DNA of 64,000 nt from contig WGMF01000040.1 of assembly GCA_016125215.1 (NCBI GenBank), positions 25,234-89,233 on the forward strand, in the 5' to 3' direction. A program made the position numbers and the translations under genes. A model generated the notes under the pieces. It was not told the DNA's origin. It made no database searches and worked only from the letters and a program-made list of their open reading frames with translations. Position 1 is the stretch's first letter. Each line of letters begins with the position of its first letter. This stretch comes from Phycisphaera sp. Lineage in GTDB: Bacteria; Planctomycetota; Phycisphaerae; Phycisphaerales; Phycisphaeraceae. Shown here in pieces: positions 18,237-27,415 of the stretch.

Positions 18237-20015
18237 ATGGTCAACCAGCGGCCCAACATTCTTTTCATCATGGCCGATCAGTGGCATCACCTTGACTTCG
18301 GCTTCCGCGGTCACCCCGATATCCGAACGCCGAATCTGGATCGACTTCAGGCACAGGCGATGGATTTCACGCACGCCTACGCGCAGAACGCGTTTTGCCT
18401 GCCAAGCCGGGCGAGCATCCTGTCGGGCCAATACGTCCACACGCATCGACAGTACGGATTCACCGGCCTTTTCGATGAACACACGCCATGCCTGCCGCAG
18501 ACGTTGCAGCACCACGGGTATCGCACGTTCCACGTCGGCAAGTTCCACTGCAATCCGTACGGCGACCGACTGGGCTTCGATCAGTTCATCCCGACGCTGC
18601 CGGAGGACATGTATCAGGCCACGGATCCGCAGCAGACGTATGCGGCGTGGGCACGTCAGCGGGGCGTGGGCTTTCCGAACGACCATGTGCAGGGCGATGA
18701 CTTTCGACCCGTGCGGCCACCACAACCGCTGGAACTTGGCGGCAACACGCTGAAGATGTTCGGCACGTCCGCCGTGCCGTTGGAACACAGCATCGAGCGA
18801 TACACCGCCGAACGCGCTATCGAGTTTCTCCAGGGGCACAACGGGGATCAACCGTTCTATCTCAGCATGTCATTCGACCGCCCGCACGGCCCATGGACGC
18901 CCTCGCCCGAGGACATCGAACTGTACGACCCTGATACGCTCACACTGCCGGGGCCGTTGACCGAGGACGAACTGGATCGCATGCCCGCCCACATCGTGAA
19001 GTACGTGCGCGAAAGCAAGCTCAGCACACGGGTCATCGGTGAAGACGGCATGCGGCTGGTCCTGGCGCTCTACTACGCACTGATCACACGCATCGATCAC
19101 GAGATTGGACGCGTGCTCGAGGTGCTCGACGCCACCGGCCGCGCCGATCATACCGCCATCGTCTTCTGCGCCGATCACGGTGACATGGCCGGCCGCCTGG
19201 GTCTGTTCGACAAATACTCCAACTGCGTTTACCGCGATGACATCATCCGCACGCCCCTGCTGCTGAAGTTGCCGACCGGCGAACACCAGCCCCGACAAGT
19301 GCAGCACAATGTCGAACTGATCGATCTTTTCCCAACGCTCTGCCATTTGGCCGAAATCGATACCGCCGACTTGCCGCTCGATGGTCAGGACTTGCTCTGG
19401 CTTTCAGCCGACCCGAACACCCCGTGGGCCGGCACAGCATTCAGCGAGTCCTACGGACTCAAGACGATCATCAAGGACGGCTGGAAGCTGATTCACTACG
19501 TGAACAGCGAGGAGGGCGAACTGTATTGTCTCGTCGATGATCCGCAGGAGCGCAACAACCGTTTTGCCGATCCGTCCTGCCGGGACAAGCGAATCGAGTT
19601 GCTCGCGCAACTGGTCGCATTTTTCACGCCCGTACCCTCGCAGACCAGGCAGGCCTACATCCGCACTTTGTTTGACGATGCCGCGGTGATCGAACGCCAG
19701 TACCTCGGGAAATTATTCAAATGGGACAAGGGCATCATTGAAGGCGCGGGCTTCTGGCAGAGCTTCCGCGATGGCTATCGCCTGACGGTCATCCCGTTCG
19801 ACAAGATCTGCCGGCTCGAGAAGAAGGACGCCTCCAACCCAACAGACGGATTGGTCTGGCATTACCCTCCTTCCAGCGACCGTGATCAGATGGAGCGCAT
19901 GCTCCGCGAACTGGTGAATTATCTCAGCGGCAAGATCAGGCCGATTTCAATCATGACCGGCGGCCAGGAAGCCATCGACCGGGTGTCGTTCACCCGAGGA
20001 TTCGGTTTCTGCTGA
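18237..20015 (+). CDS. Sulfatase (S1 family), no signal peptide
   Basis: Type I sulfatase of 592 aa. It begins MVNQRPNILFIMADQWHHLD, with the metal-binding opening right at the N terminus and no signal peptide, so a cytoplasmic enzyme is expected. The formylglycine motif is CLPSR with Cys54. Other conserved parts are YRTFHVGKFH, FYLSMSFDRPHGPW and FCADHGDMAGRLGLFDK. The last 110 residues extend beyond the usual domain. It is followed by another sulfatase about 165 bp on, same strand, with an AAGTATGCATACTT palindrome upstream of the pair. Substrate not readable; sulfated oligosaccharide desulfation after uptake is inferred. Confidence 0.9.
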   Translation: MVNQRPNILFIMADQWHHLDFGFRGHPDIRTPNLDRLQAQAMDFTHAYAQNAFCLPSRASILSGQYVHTHRQYGFTGLFDEHTPCLPQTLQHHGYRTFHVGKFHCNPYGDRLGFDQFIPTLPEDMYQATDPQQTYAAWARQRGVGFPNDHVQGDDFRPVRPPQPLELGGNTLKMFGTSAVPLEHSIERYTAERAIEFLQGHNGDQPFYLSMSFDRPHGPWTPSPEDIELYDPDTLTLPGPLTEDELDRMPAHIVKYVRESKLSTRVIGEDGMRLVLALYYALITRIDHEIGRVLEVLDATGRADHTAIVFCADHGDMAGRLGLFDKYSNCVYRDDIIRTPLLLKLPTGEHQPRQVQHNVELIDLFPTLCHLAEIDTADLPLDGQDLLWLSADPNTPWAGTAFSESYGLKTIIKDGWKLIHYVNSEEGELYCLVDDPQERNNRFADPSCRDKRIELLAQLVAFFTPVPSQTRQAYIRTLFDDAAVIERQYLGKLFKWDKGIIEGAGFWQSFRDGYRLTVIPFDKICRLEKKDASNPTDGLVWHYPPSSDRDQMERMLRELVNYLSGKIRPISIMTGGQEAIDRVSFTRGFGFC

Positions 20016-20180
20016 ACGCATGAACCCGATGTCATGAGCCACGCGACGGCGTCCCTCCGGTCGTCACGTATTGCCAGGACACGGTGAGGTGACCATAAGG
20101 ATCACAACCGCCCGGTCACCGGACCGGGAACCGACCATGTTTTTGGGTTTGCGAATTGTGACTCTGTGCGGACAAGAACG

Positions 20181-21713
20181 ATGAGCAGACCGAACATTCT
20201 ATTTGTGCTTGGTGACGACTGGGGACGGTACACCAGCGCTTATGCCGTGGATGAAGGGAAGATGTCGGTCAATCATCTGATCGATACGCCGAACGTCGAC
20301 CGTATCGCACGGGAGGGCGTTCGATTTCGTAACGCCTTCGTCCCTGCGCCGTCATGCACGCCTTGCCGAAGTTCGATTCTGTCGGGTCGGTACTTCTGGC
20401 AGACCGGTCTCGGTGCGATCCTGCAAGGTGCCGAGTGGGACACGTCGATCCCCACCTTCGCGCTGGAACTGGAGCGGCACGGCTACCACGTCGGCTACAC
20501 CTACAAGGTGTGGAGCCCGGGCAGGAATCCGGACGCGCCGTTCGGCGGCGTCCGTAACCGCTACCAGTCGGCTGGCGATCGGTTCTGCTGGAACTTTTCC
20601 CGAAACGCGACGAAGCTGGCAGCGAACATGTCGGTCGAGCGGGCCAAGGGCGTGTTGTACCGGGAGGTGCGCGACAACTTCGACGAGTTCCTCGCCGCCC
20701 GGCTGGGCAACACGCCGTTCTGCTACTGGTGGGGGCCGACCAACACGCATCGTGACTGGCAACGCGGGTCGGGCAAGAATCTGTGGGGACTCGAACCGGA
20801 TGATCTGAAGGGCCGACTGCCCGCGTTCCTGCCCGATGTGCCTGCGGTGCGGGAAGACTTCTGCGACTACCTCGGAGAATGCCAGGCGTTTGATGCGGGG
20901 CTGGGGGTGATCCTGTCGCGGCTGGAAGCGATCGGCGAACTGGACAACACGCTCATCGTGGTGAGCGGCGACCACGGCGTACCCGGCATGCCGCGCGCCA
21001 AGTGCAATCTTTATGACATCGGCTGTGAAGTCGCGCTGGTCGCACGCTGGCTCGGCCGCATCCGGCCCGGTCGCGTGGTGGATGACTTTGTCAACCTGAT
21101 GGACATCGCGCCGACCCTCTGCGAAGCCGCCGGTGTGCCCATTCCCGACAACATGATCGCACGAAGTCTGATGCCCGTCCTGGTCAGTGACCGCAGCGGT
21201 CAGATCGAGCCGGATCGCGACTACGTCGTGACCGGGCGCGAGCGCCACGTCGCCAGGGCACGTCCCGGCAAGCTGCCTTATCCCCAGCGCGCCCTGCGGA
21301 CCAGCGACTTCCTCTACGTGCGGAACTTTGAGCCCGACCGCTGGCCGATCGGCGATCCCGGCATACTCGACGACCCGACGCAGGCAGAGCCGGACTACCA
21401 GACACTTTGCAACAAGACCGAACTCACCTACGCCGACATGGACGGCAGTCCGACCAAGGCGTGGATGATCCACCATCGCAACGACGCTCCGGTGCGGCCG
21501 CTGTACCAACTGGCGTTCGGCAAACGCCCCGGCGAAGAACTTTACGACCTGCGGACCGATCCGCACTACATGAACAACCTGGCGGGCGACCCGGCATACC
21601 GCGAAGTCCTTGATCGACTGGGCACAAAACTCATGGCCGTGCTGACGCAGCACAACGACCCCCGGGTCACCCAGGCCAAATGCTGTTTCGAGTCGTCGCC
21701 CTACACGGATTGA
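20181..21713 (+). CDS. Sulfatase (S1 family), no signal peptide
   Basis: Type I sulfatase of 510 aa starting MSRPNILFVLGDDWGRY. A GTG at 20166 would add five residues, but the ATG at 20181 places the metal-site motif at the N terminus as in relatives. The modification motif is CTPCR with Cys59, which fits C-x-P-x-R though Cys in the fourth place is less common. Also VSGDHGVPGMPRAKCN. Its C-terminal half resembles the exported sulfatase at 8124-9632 (RALRTSDFLYVRNFEPDRWP, SPTKAWMIHHRNDAPVRPLY), so the two are probably duplicates, with only the other one exported. Converges on the rhamnosidase gene with a 20-bp gap. Confidence 0.9.
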   Translation: MSRPNILFVLGDDWGRYTSAYAVDEGKMSVNHLIDTPNVDRIAREGVRFRNAFVPAPSCTPCRSSILSGRYFWQTGLGAILQGAEWDTSIPTFALELERHGYHVGYTYKVWSPGRNPDAPFGGVRNRYQSAGDRFCWNFSRNATKLAANMSVERAKGVLYREVRDNFDEFLAARLGNTPFCYWWGPTNTHRDWQRGSGKNLWGLEPDDLKGRLPAFLPDVPAVREDFCDYLGECQAFDAGLGVILSRLEAIGELDNTLIVVSGDHGVPGMPRAKCNLYDIGCEVALVARWLGRIRPGRVVDDFVNLMDIAPTLCEAAGVPIPDNMIARSLMPVLVSDRSGQIEPDRDYVVTGRERHVARARPGKLPYPQRALRTSDFLYVRNFEPDRWPIGDPGILDDPTQAEPDYQTLCNKTELTYADMDGSPTKAWMIHHRNDAPVRPLYQLAFGKRPGEELYDLRTDPHYMNNLAGDPAYREVLDRLGTKLMAVLTQHNDPRVTQAKCCFESSPYTD

Positions 21714-21733
21714 GTTCTACATGATGTAGCGCG

Positions 21734-24490
21734 TCAGCAAACAGCAAACGTATACTCACCGCCGCCCACCCGGCAAACGACGGCCCGCTCATCCCGGCCA
21801 ATCAACGTCACCCCGTTCGCTTGGTCCACGGGTTGCCCCGATTCCCGCACCGTCGCGCCTTCGCAGGCCGGGACGTAAATCGTGGCCGAGGTATTGGCTG
21901 GGATGGTGACGGCAAGTTCCAATCCATCGTCGGAACGTCGCCACCGGCTGATGATCGGGCCGCGGACTGATTCGTACCGGCAGTTCACCCAGTTCAGCAG
22001 CTTGGGAACCTGTGGCCGAATGACCACGTGAGCAAACCCAACCGTCTCCGGCGCGGGCTGGATGCCGCCCAGCCACTGGTAGAACCATTGACTGACCGAG
22101 CCGAACATCGGGTGGTTGTGGGAGTACGTGTTGTCGGAGTATTCCCAGTGCTCCCAGAGCGTGGTCGCGCCGTTTTCCAGCATGTGACCCCATCCCGGGA
22201 ACGTCTTACCGGCGACGAGTTCAGCGGCGAGTTCTGCGTGGCCTTCGCGCGACAGCACGTCGATCAGGAACTTGGTCCCGAAGATGCCGGTGGTCATGCT
22301 CGGGCCGTCTGGTTTGTCGCGGAGTTGGTCCACGAGGCACTTCAGCACCGCCGGTCTGTGCGACGCCGGCACCATGTCGAGGTAAAGGGCGAACGCCTGC
22401 GCCGCCTGTGTTCCCGTGCCGACCTTGCCCGTGGAGGGTTCAAGAAACTGCGCCACCCATGCCGACTGAATCTCACGCGCCAGTTGCTGATACCGCTGGG
22501 CATCCGCGTCGCGGTCCAGCGCCGCGGCGAGCTCGCCGATGAGTCGGGCGCTCGTCGCAAACAACGGGGTCACCAGCATCCCCGACGCGCCCGGCGCCGG
22601 GGCCTCGTGATCGCTCAGCCCCTTCTGCACGATGAGTCCCGGGTTGTCCGCGGCCTCGGTGTCGAGCCACCGTTTGGCCGGTTCATATTGTTCGCCGACG
22701 ATCGCCGCGCATCCGTAGTAAGCACGGAGTTGGGAAAGCACCAGCGGATGCGCCATGGCCCAGCCGATGCCGCAGTATTGGAGGCCGACATACGGTGCGG
22801 TGTCGGTGAATCGGCCGTCCGGGTGCACGCTGTCCGTCAGGTCGCACACCGACTTGCTGTAAAAACCGGTCATGTCGTAATTCATCATGAGCGCTTCACT
22901 GGTGACCGCCAGGTCGCCGCCGTAGCCGAAGCGTTCGCGGTGCGGGCAGTCCGACTGCACGCTCATGAGATTGCTCAAGAACGTCTGATCGCACATCGTC
23001 TGGATGCGGTTGAACTGCTCGTCGGAACAGGAGAACGAGCCGACCCGCTGGACATCCGAGCTGAGCCGAAGCCCGGTCAGCATCTCCAGTGTGGGCTGGC
23101 CCGGCAGCCCGGTGACCTCGACGTATCGAAACGCATGAAAAGTAAAGCGTGGCGTGTAGCTCTCCACTCCCCCGCCGCGCGCGATGTACGTGTCAGTCTG
23201 CCAGGCAGTCAGCGGCGCGCCGGGACCTCCGATGTTCTCAATATGTCCGTCTTTGCTCGTTCGCGTGCCTTTGATCTGGCCGGCGACACTGGTCATCGGG
23301 TTGAGCGTGCCGTCGGGGTGCAAGAGTTCACCGTATCTCAAGACAATCTTCGTTCCCGCCGGTGCGGACACTTTCAAGTTCACCCAACCGGTGAAGTTCT
23401 GTCCCATGTCGAAGATGAACACGCCCGGGGAGGGCTCGGTGAGACTGACCGGATGCAGCTTGCCGATGACCCGGATGGGCGGCTGCGACTGGGATCGCAT
23501 TTCACCGACCACCTCGCCCGCCAATCCAGCCCGGCTCCACGCCGAATCGTCAAACCCGGCACCGTCCCAGCCGGGAACCTCCAGGCGAGCGTCATAGACC
23601 TCGCCCAGATAGATGCTGTCGAAGCGGATGGGGCCCCGGCCGACCTTCCAATCGGGATCGCTCGTGATGACCTGTTGACTCCCGTCCGCGAAGGTCAGTT
23701 CAAGGCGTGCGATGAAACGCGGCCGACCTACGGGTACATGCTCGCGCAGGTTCAGGTGGCCCCACATGCGCAGCGGCAGCGGGTTGTACCAGCCGCGCCC
23801 CAGCATCACGCCCAAACAGTTGACGCCCGGCCGCACCGCTTGAGTGACGTCGTAGGTGCTGTAGAGCACACGACTGGAGTATCGCGTCCAGCCCGGGTCG
23901 AGCACATGATCGCCCACGCGATTGCCGTTGAGACTGGCCTCGTAGTAACCCAGCCCGGAGATATGAAGCCGCGCCCGCAACAGGTCGGTGCGGACAACAA
24001 ACTCCCTACGGAACATCGGAGCGGGGTCTTCGCGGTAAAAGTCTTCGTCGTTCGTCGGATTGGGCTTGCCGTCGTTGATCCACGTGGCCTCCCAGTCCGC
24101 TGAAGAGAGCAATCCCATCTCCCAACTGGCGGTTTGGCTCCAAGGTGAAACCTTGCCATCCCGGTCCCACGCCCGCACTTTCCAGTACACACGCTCTGAC
24201 GATTGCAGCGGCCGACCTTGGTACGGGATGTCAAGCGTTTGGTTTGTCGTCACCCGGCCGCTGTCCCAAAGGTCCGAATTATTTTCAGACAGCAATTCAT
24301 CCGTGCTGGCGACGAAGATTTGGTAAGCGCTCTGCGATGGGTTGCGCAGAGGACTGTGCAGCCCCCAGGACAGCCCGGGCCGGGCACGGTCGATGCCGAG
24401 GGGGTTTTGCGCGAACTCACATCGCAGATTGATCGGCAACAGAGAGTCATCACGGACGTTATCACGCTTGACTGAAGATTCGAGGGTCAT
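21734..24490 (-). CDS. Alpha-L-rhamnosidase (GH78)
   Basis: A 918-aa protein of the bacterial alpha-L-rhamnosidase family, releasing terminal rhamnose. The N-terminal Ig-like domain (INLRCEFAQNPLGIDRARPG, YQIFVAST, ERVYWKVRAWD) is followed by two beta domains (ARLHISGLGYYEASLNGNRV, VFIFDMGQNFTGWVNL). The catalytic (alpha/alpha)6 barrel contains QSDCPHRERFGYGGDLAVTS, which holds the acid/base region, and later ATTLWEHWEYS and NHPMFGSVSQWFYQWLGGI. The C-terminal beta domain ends the protein. No signal peptide is seen, so it is probably cytoplasmic. With three sulfatases nearby it suggests a sulfated rhamnose-containing polysaccharide. Confidence 0.93.
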   Translation of the reverse strand: MTLESSVKRDNVRDDSLLPINLRCEFAQNPLGIDRARPGLSWGLHSPLRNPSQSAYQIFVASTDELLSENNSDLWDSGRVTTNQTLDIPYQGRPLQSSERVYWKVRAWDRDGKVSPWSQTASWEMGLLSSADWEATWINDGKPNPTNDEDFYREDPAPMFRREFVVRTDLLRARLHISGLGYYEASLNGNRVGDHVLDPGWTRYSSRVLYSTYDVTQAVRPGVNCLGVMLGRGWYNPLPLRMWGHLNLREHVPVGRPRFIARLELTFADGSQQVITSDPDWKVGRGPIRFDSIYLGEVYDARLEVPGWDGAGFDDSAWSRAGLAGEVVGEMRSQSQPPIRVIGKLHPVSLTEPSPGVFIFDMGQNFTGWVNLKVSAPAGTKIVLRYGELLHPDGTLNPMTSVAGQIKGTRTSKDGHIENIGGPGAPLTAWQTDTYIARGGGVESYTPRFTFHAFRYVEVTGLPGQPTLEMLTGLRLSSDVQRVGSFSCSDEQFNRIQTMCDQTFLSNLMSVQSDCPHRERFGYGGDLAVTSEALMMNYDMTGFYSKSVCDLTDSVHPDGRFTDTAPYVGLQYCGIGWAMAHPLVLSQLRAYYGCAAIVGEQYEPAKRWLDTEAADNPGLIVQKGLSDHEAPAPGASGMLVTPLFATSARLIGELAAALDRDADAQRYQQLAREIQSAWVAQFLEPSTGKVGTGTQAAQAFALYLDMVPASHRPAVLKCLVDQLRDKPDGPSMTTGIFGTKFLIDVLSREGHAELAAELVAGKTFPGWGHMLENGATTLWEHWEYSDNTYSHNHPMFGSVSQWFYQWLGGIQPAPETVGFAHVVIRPQVPKLLNWVNCRYESVRGPIISRWRRSDDGLELAVTIPANTSATIYVPACEGATVRESGQPVDQANGVTLIGRDERAVVCRVGGGEYTFAVC

Positions 24491-24509
24491 CCGGTGCTTT
24501 CCACTATGA

Positions 24510-24734
24510 CTATTGGCTTAAGACGGTGCAGGTTTCCGGTTTCTTATCTGGAATCAAGCCTTCATTATCCCCGCTGAGAACCGGGTGCTCAAGGCATCCG
24601 TTGAACTCCACGGTGCAAGCCCCGCCACACAGACCGATGACCTGTATTTTCGTGTTGCGCTGAAGCGCCCACGTGACGGATAGTTCAATTCCCTCACGAC
24701 AACGCAAGCCGGTCAACGAACCGCTTGGCCACAC
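24510..24734 (-). pseudogene. GH95-like C-terminal fragment
   Basis: This minus-strand frame contains PSGSLTGLRCREGIELSVTW followed by FNG, which resembles the C-terminal beta domain of GH95 alpha-fucosidases (consensus GSVxGLRARGGxxVxxxW). Nothing upstream encodes the catalytic barrel. It sits 20 bp upstream of the rhamnosidase on the same strand. Between it and the IclR start at 25006 a second minus-strand frame ends in SFEPKNPGGAYRLVLLP; that may be another gene tail, but I cannot name it. The rest of 24735-25005 is the promoter region of the IclR gene. Confidence 0.4.
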
Positions 24735-25005
24735 ACATCGGGCAGGCAGGTCAGGGCAACAGCACGAGGCGATACGCCCCGCCGGGGTTTTTCGGCTCGA
24801 ATGATTGCGCGATGAGTGCCGGCAGGTCAGCGCTGTCGAGCAGGCTCAACCCACGGGCCATTTGTTGCACGGTTCGCGCGTAAAGGCGCACGCGGCCGGA
24901 TGCATGACTTTTTGTTGTCTTACCCTTGTTTCCCGTCAACTCGATGGGTGTTGAGGTATCATTAATCCAAATAATAAAAAGTTCATTATCTAATGAAATA
25001 ACAGT

Positions 25006-25794
25006 GTGAACCCTATGCGTCATCAAATACCGGTGCTCAATAAGGCCCTGCGCGTGTTGGAAGCGATCACGGGCGGCGCACAGAACCTGTCCGTGGCCGA
25101 CCTGGCGCGGTTGCTCAAGCTCTCGCCCAGCACCTGCTACCGCATCCTCCAGACCCTCATCGCGGCCGACTGGGTGCGCCCGAAGTCGGCCGGTGTGGGG
25201 TATGAACTGTCGTTGGGCCTGTTGCCTTTGGTTCAGCCCTTCCTGGGCCACCAGGCGGTGATCGAAGCGTTGACGCCTGCCATGAATCGGCTGGTGGACC
25301 GGACCGGGTTGTCCGCGAAGCTCACGGCCCGTCAGGGCTCCGAGGCGGTCACGCTCCTGCGTGTCGATGCGTTTGAACCCATGACCGTCACAGGGCGTGT
25401 GGGCGTGCGTTTCCACCTCGCGCTGGGTTCGTCGGGGTCGTGTCTGCTGGCGCAGATCGATGATGAACAGGTCGAACGGCTACTGGCCGGTGCCCCGAGG
25501 GAAGTCTGGAAGTGGCAGAGCCGGCGGGACGTGGCGGCGCGGGTCCGCCAGTGCCGATCGGTGGGGTACTGCGTCGACCGGGGTCAATACCACCCCGCCA
25601 TCCACACCCTCTCGGTCCCCTGGCACGAACCCCGGACGGACGCGTCCTATGCGGTGACCTTGATGGAGTTTGCCCGCCCCGGTCGGCGAGCCACGATCCA
25701 GAGGCACCGCGCCGAACTGTTGCGCACGGTCCAGGATGTCCAGCGCTCAGTGACGCGCGACGGACAGAACAACCCAGCGCGAAAGGCGTCGTGA
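25006..25794 (+). CDS. IclR family transcriptional regulator
   Basis: A 262-aa regulator. The N-terminal winged helix is clear (PVLNKALRVLEAI, NLSVADLARLLKLSPSTCYR, ILQTLIAADWV). The C-terminal effector-binding domain shows TGLSAKLTARQGSEAVTLLR, ALGSSGSCLLAQ and RSVGYCVDRGQYHPAIHTL, typical of IclR proteins. These proteins usually control sugar-acid or aromatic catabolism and often sit next to their targets. The gene that follows starts with a GTGA overlap and is a remnant with a mandelate racemase-type start, which fits an original sugar-acid dehydratase operon that has since been deleted. Confidence 0.9.
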   Translation: MNPMRHQIPVLNKALRVLEAITGGAQNLSVADLARLLKLSPSTCYRILQTLIAADWVRPKSAGVGYELSLGLLPLVQPFLGHQAVIEALTPAMNRLVDRTGLSAKLTARQGSEAVTLLRVDAFEPMTVTGRVGVRFHLALGSSGSCLLAQIDDEQVERLLAGAPREVWKWQSRRDVAARVRQCRSVGYCVDRGQYHPAIHTLSVPWHEPRTDASYAVTLMEFARPGRRATIQRHRAELLRTVQDVQRSVTRDGQNNPARKAS

Positions 25795-26300
25795 TAAAGA
25801 TCGTGGACATGCGCGTGTACGGCGCGATCGAGACTGCGTGCCTGGACATCATGGGCAAAGTGCTCAATCGGCCGATGGCCGACCTGCTCGGCGGATCGGT
25901 GCGCGACCGCATCCCCATGATCGCGTGCCTGTTCTGGCGATACGACCGTCCGGGCGGCGGAGACGACGCCTGTGCGCAGGACATGGCCGACTTGTACCGC
26001 AAACCGATCCAGTTCGGTGAGTGCGGTTGCACATCCAGCACCGGCGGGGCGATGCCCCCCTCGGGATGGAGCGGGCAGGGGCGTTACGACCCGGATGAGC
26101 AGGCCCGCTACCTCGAAGCGGTGCTGCGCACCTACTGGGACGAGCCGTGGTGGTCCGGGATGTACTGGTGGAAGTGGGACGAACAGAACGACCGACCGCA
26201 ATTCAAGGACGACCCACGCGGCGACAAGGGGTTCACGATCGACGGCAAGCCCGCCGCACAGGTGATGAGGCGTTGGTACGCGAGGGAGGATCGGGCGTGA
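25791..26300 (+). pseudogene. Chimeric remnant: enolase-superfamily start joined to glycoside hydrolase end
   Basis: Reads as one open frame from GTG 25791 (GTGA overlap with the IclR stop), but its parts belong to different genes. The first residues IKIVDMRV look like the start of a mandelate racemase/glucarate dehydratase-type protein. The next block, GAIETACLDIMGKVLNRP and LLGGSVRDRIPMIACLF, is from about residues 100-150 of such a protein, so the part between is deleted. From KPIQFGECGC onward, through DEPWWSGMYWWKWDEQ to the stop, it matches the end of GH113-like glycosidases. About 169 aa remain. I infer serial internal deletions. A functional fused protein is unlikely because neither catalytic core is complete. 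Confidence 0.6.
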
Positions 26301-26767
26301 ACGGATCGACACACATGTTGGGCAATGATCGGTTCGACCTGCGTGGCCGCGGCGCGCTGGTGAACGGGTCGAGCCGGGGCATCGGGCGTGCGATCGCGCT
26401 GGCCCTGGCGCATCACGGGGCCCGGGTGTGGGTTCATGCGGTCCACCACGAAGCAGCTGCGCGGGACGGGGTGCGTGAGATCGAAGCCTCGGGCGGCCAC
26501 GGGGGTGTGGTCCTGGCGGACCTGGCTTCGCGGGACGGGGTGGATCGGCTGGCGGATCACGCGCTTGCGCCGCCGGGCGTCGACATCCTTGTGCTCAACG
26601 CTTCCGTGCAGGAAAAGCACCCCTGGCAAACGTTCCCGCTCGAGGAGTTCGACCGTGAGATGGCCGTCAATGTCCGCGCGTCGTTCCAACTCATCCAGCG
26701 TCTGACACCGGCCATGATCCAACGGCGATGGGGACGCATCCTTGCCATCGGCAGTGTGAACCAGTTC
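26297..26767 (+). pseudogene. Short-chain dehydrogenase, truncated by an IS3 element
   Basis: GTG at 26297 overlaps the previous stop and is preceded by GGAGG at 26286-26290. The frame has the Rossmann nucleotide-binding motif GSSRGIGRAIA, the NAS motif (LVLNASVQ) and the Ser strand RILAIGSVNQF. It then runs into insertion-sequence DNA before the YxxxK catalytic pair. The open frame continues to 27004, but the part after about 26767 is the antisense of a transposase. With about 157 residues left and the active site missing, it should not be active. Confidence 0.75.
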
Positions 26768-27243
26768 ACGCCCAGCACACGGCACATCACCGTGACGGAC
26801 CAACGCGTGCGGTGCTCACGGATGAAGGCGAACTTCATGGCTGCTCCTTGGCAAAGAACGCCGCCGCTTTTTTTAAAATCTCACGCTCCATCAGCAGCCG
26901 TGCGTTCTCACGACGCAGCCGCTGGTTCTCGGCCCGCAACGCCCCGTCGCCCCCGGAAGCCCCGCCCCCGGAAGCCCCGCCCCCGGAAGCCCCGCCCCCG
27001 GTAGGGGTCAGGCCCTCACCGCCCTGGCCGAACTTGGCCAGCCAGCCCCGGATACTCCCCGCGTCCACCCCCAGGCTCTTGGCCGCCTGGGCGACGGTGT
27101 AGCCCTGCTGCCGGACCAGACGAACCGCCGATTCCTTGAACCCGCGTGTGAACTTCCTCTTGGCCATGGCGCGCTCCTTCGACAGCCATTATGCTGTCTT
27201 TCGACGCGCCCACCATTCGTGGGGAAGTCCAGTGTCAAGTTCA
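26766..27243 (-). mobile_element. IS3 family insertion sequence, 3' truncated
   Basis: The left end is inferred at about 27243, where the minus strand reads TGAACTTGACACTGGACTTC, a plausible IS3-type inverted repeat. Intact orfA follows. Only the first 24 codons of orfB remain (26838 to about 26766), ending at the SDR fragment. The right inverted repeat and the DDE integrase core are absent, so this copy cannot move by itself. Confidence 0.75.
26835..27167 (-). CDS. IS3 family transposase OrfA with Gly/Ala/Ser linker
   Basis: A 110-aa OrfA: the helix-turn-helix KFTRGFKESAVRLVRQQGYT with AQAAKSLGVDAGSIRGWL, then the leucine-zipper-like LRAENQRLRRENARLLMERE and the usual end ILKKAAAFFAKEQP. 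Between the two lies GGGASGGGASGGGASGG, coded by three 15-bp repeats each containing CTTCCGGGGG (26950-26989). This linker is not part of the usual OrfA. The stop overlaps the orfB start (ATGA). OrfB begins MKFAFIREHRTRWSVTVMCR at 26838 and is cut after about 24 residues. Confidence 0.88.
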   Translation of the reverse strand: MAKRKFTRGFKESAVRLVRQQGYTVAQAAKSLGVDAGSIRGWLAKFGQGGEGLTPTGGGASGGGASGGGASGGDGALRAENQRLRRENARLLMEREILKKAAAFFAKEQP

Positions 27244-27312
27244 TGATCGGGTTCTCAAGACCATTTGCTGGCCTTTAAACGTCAATCATGACCACGGGCT
27301 ACAGAATCTAGA

Positions 27313-27330
27313 GGCGGATTCAAATCCGCC
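27313..27330 (-). terminator. Hairpin downstream of GIY-YIG gene
   Basis: GGCGGATTCAAATCCGCC can form a 7-bp stem with a 4-nt loop, about 85 bp after the stop at 27416. There is no T-run, so a terminator role is tentative. The rest of 27244-27415 shows nothing else. Confidence 0.3.
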
Positions 27331-27415
27331 GGAAGTCTCCGTCATTATTCATCCTGACACCTTTACGTGGTCCCAGCATCGTGTCAGGGCACGATCGGAA
27401 GCTTGCGATGAACAT

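Noticed and set aside
20352..21653. 433-aa minus-strand open frame
   Set aside because: Antisense to a sulfatase with clear motifs; no ribosome site or recognisable domain.
22028..24103. 691-aa plus-strand open frame
   Set aside because: It is antisense to the GH78 rhamnosidase, with Arg/Val/His-rich composition typical of a GC-rich shadow frame.
26768..27004. C-terminal extension of the SDR frame with PRKPRPRKPRP repeats
   Set aside because: It is the antisense reading of the IS3 OrfA linker repeats.
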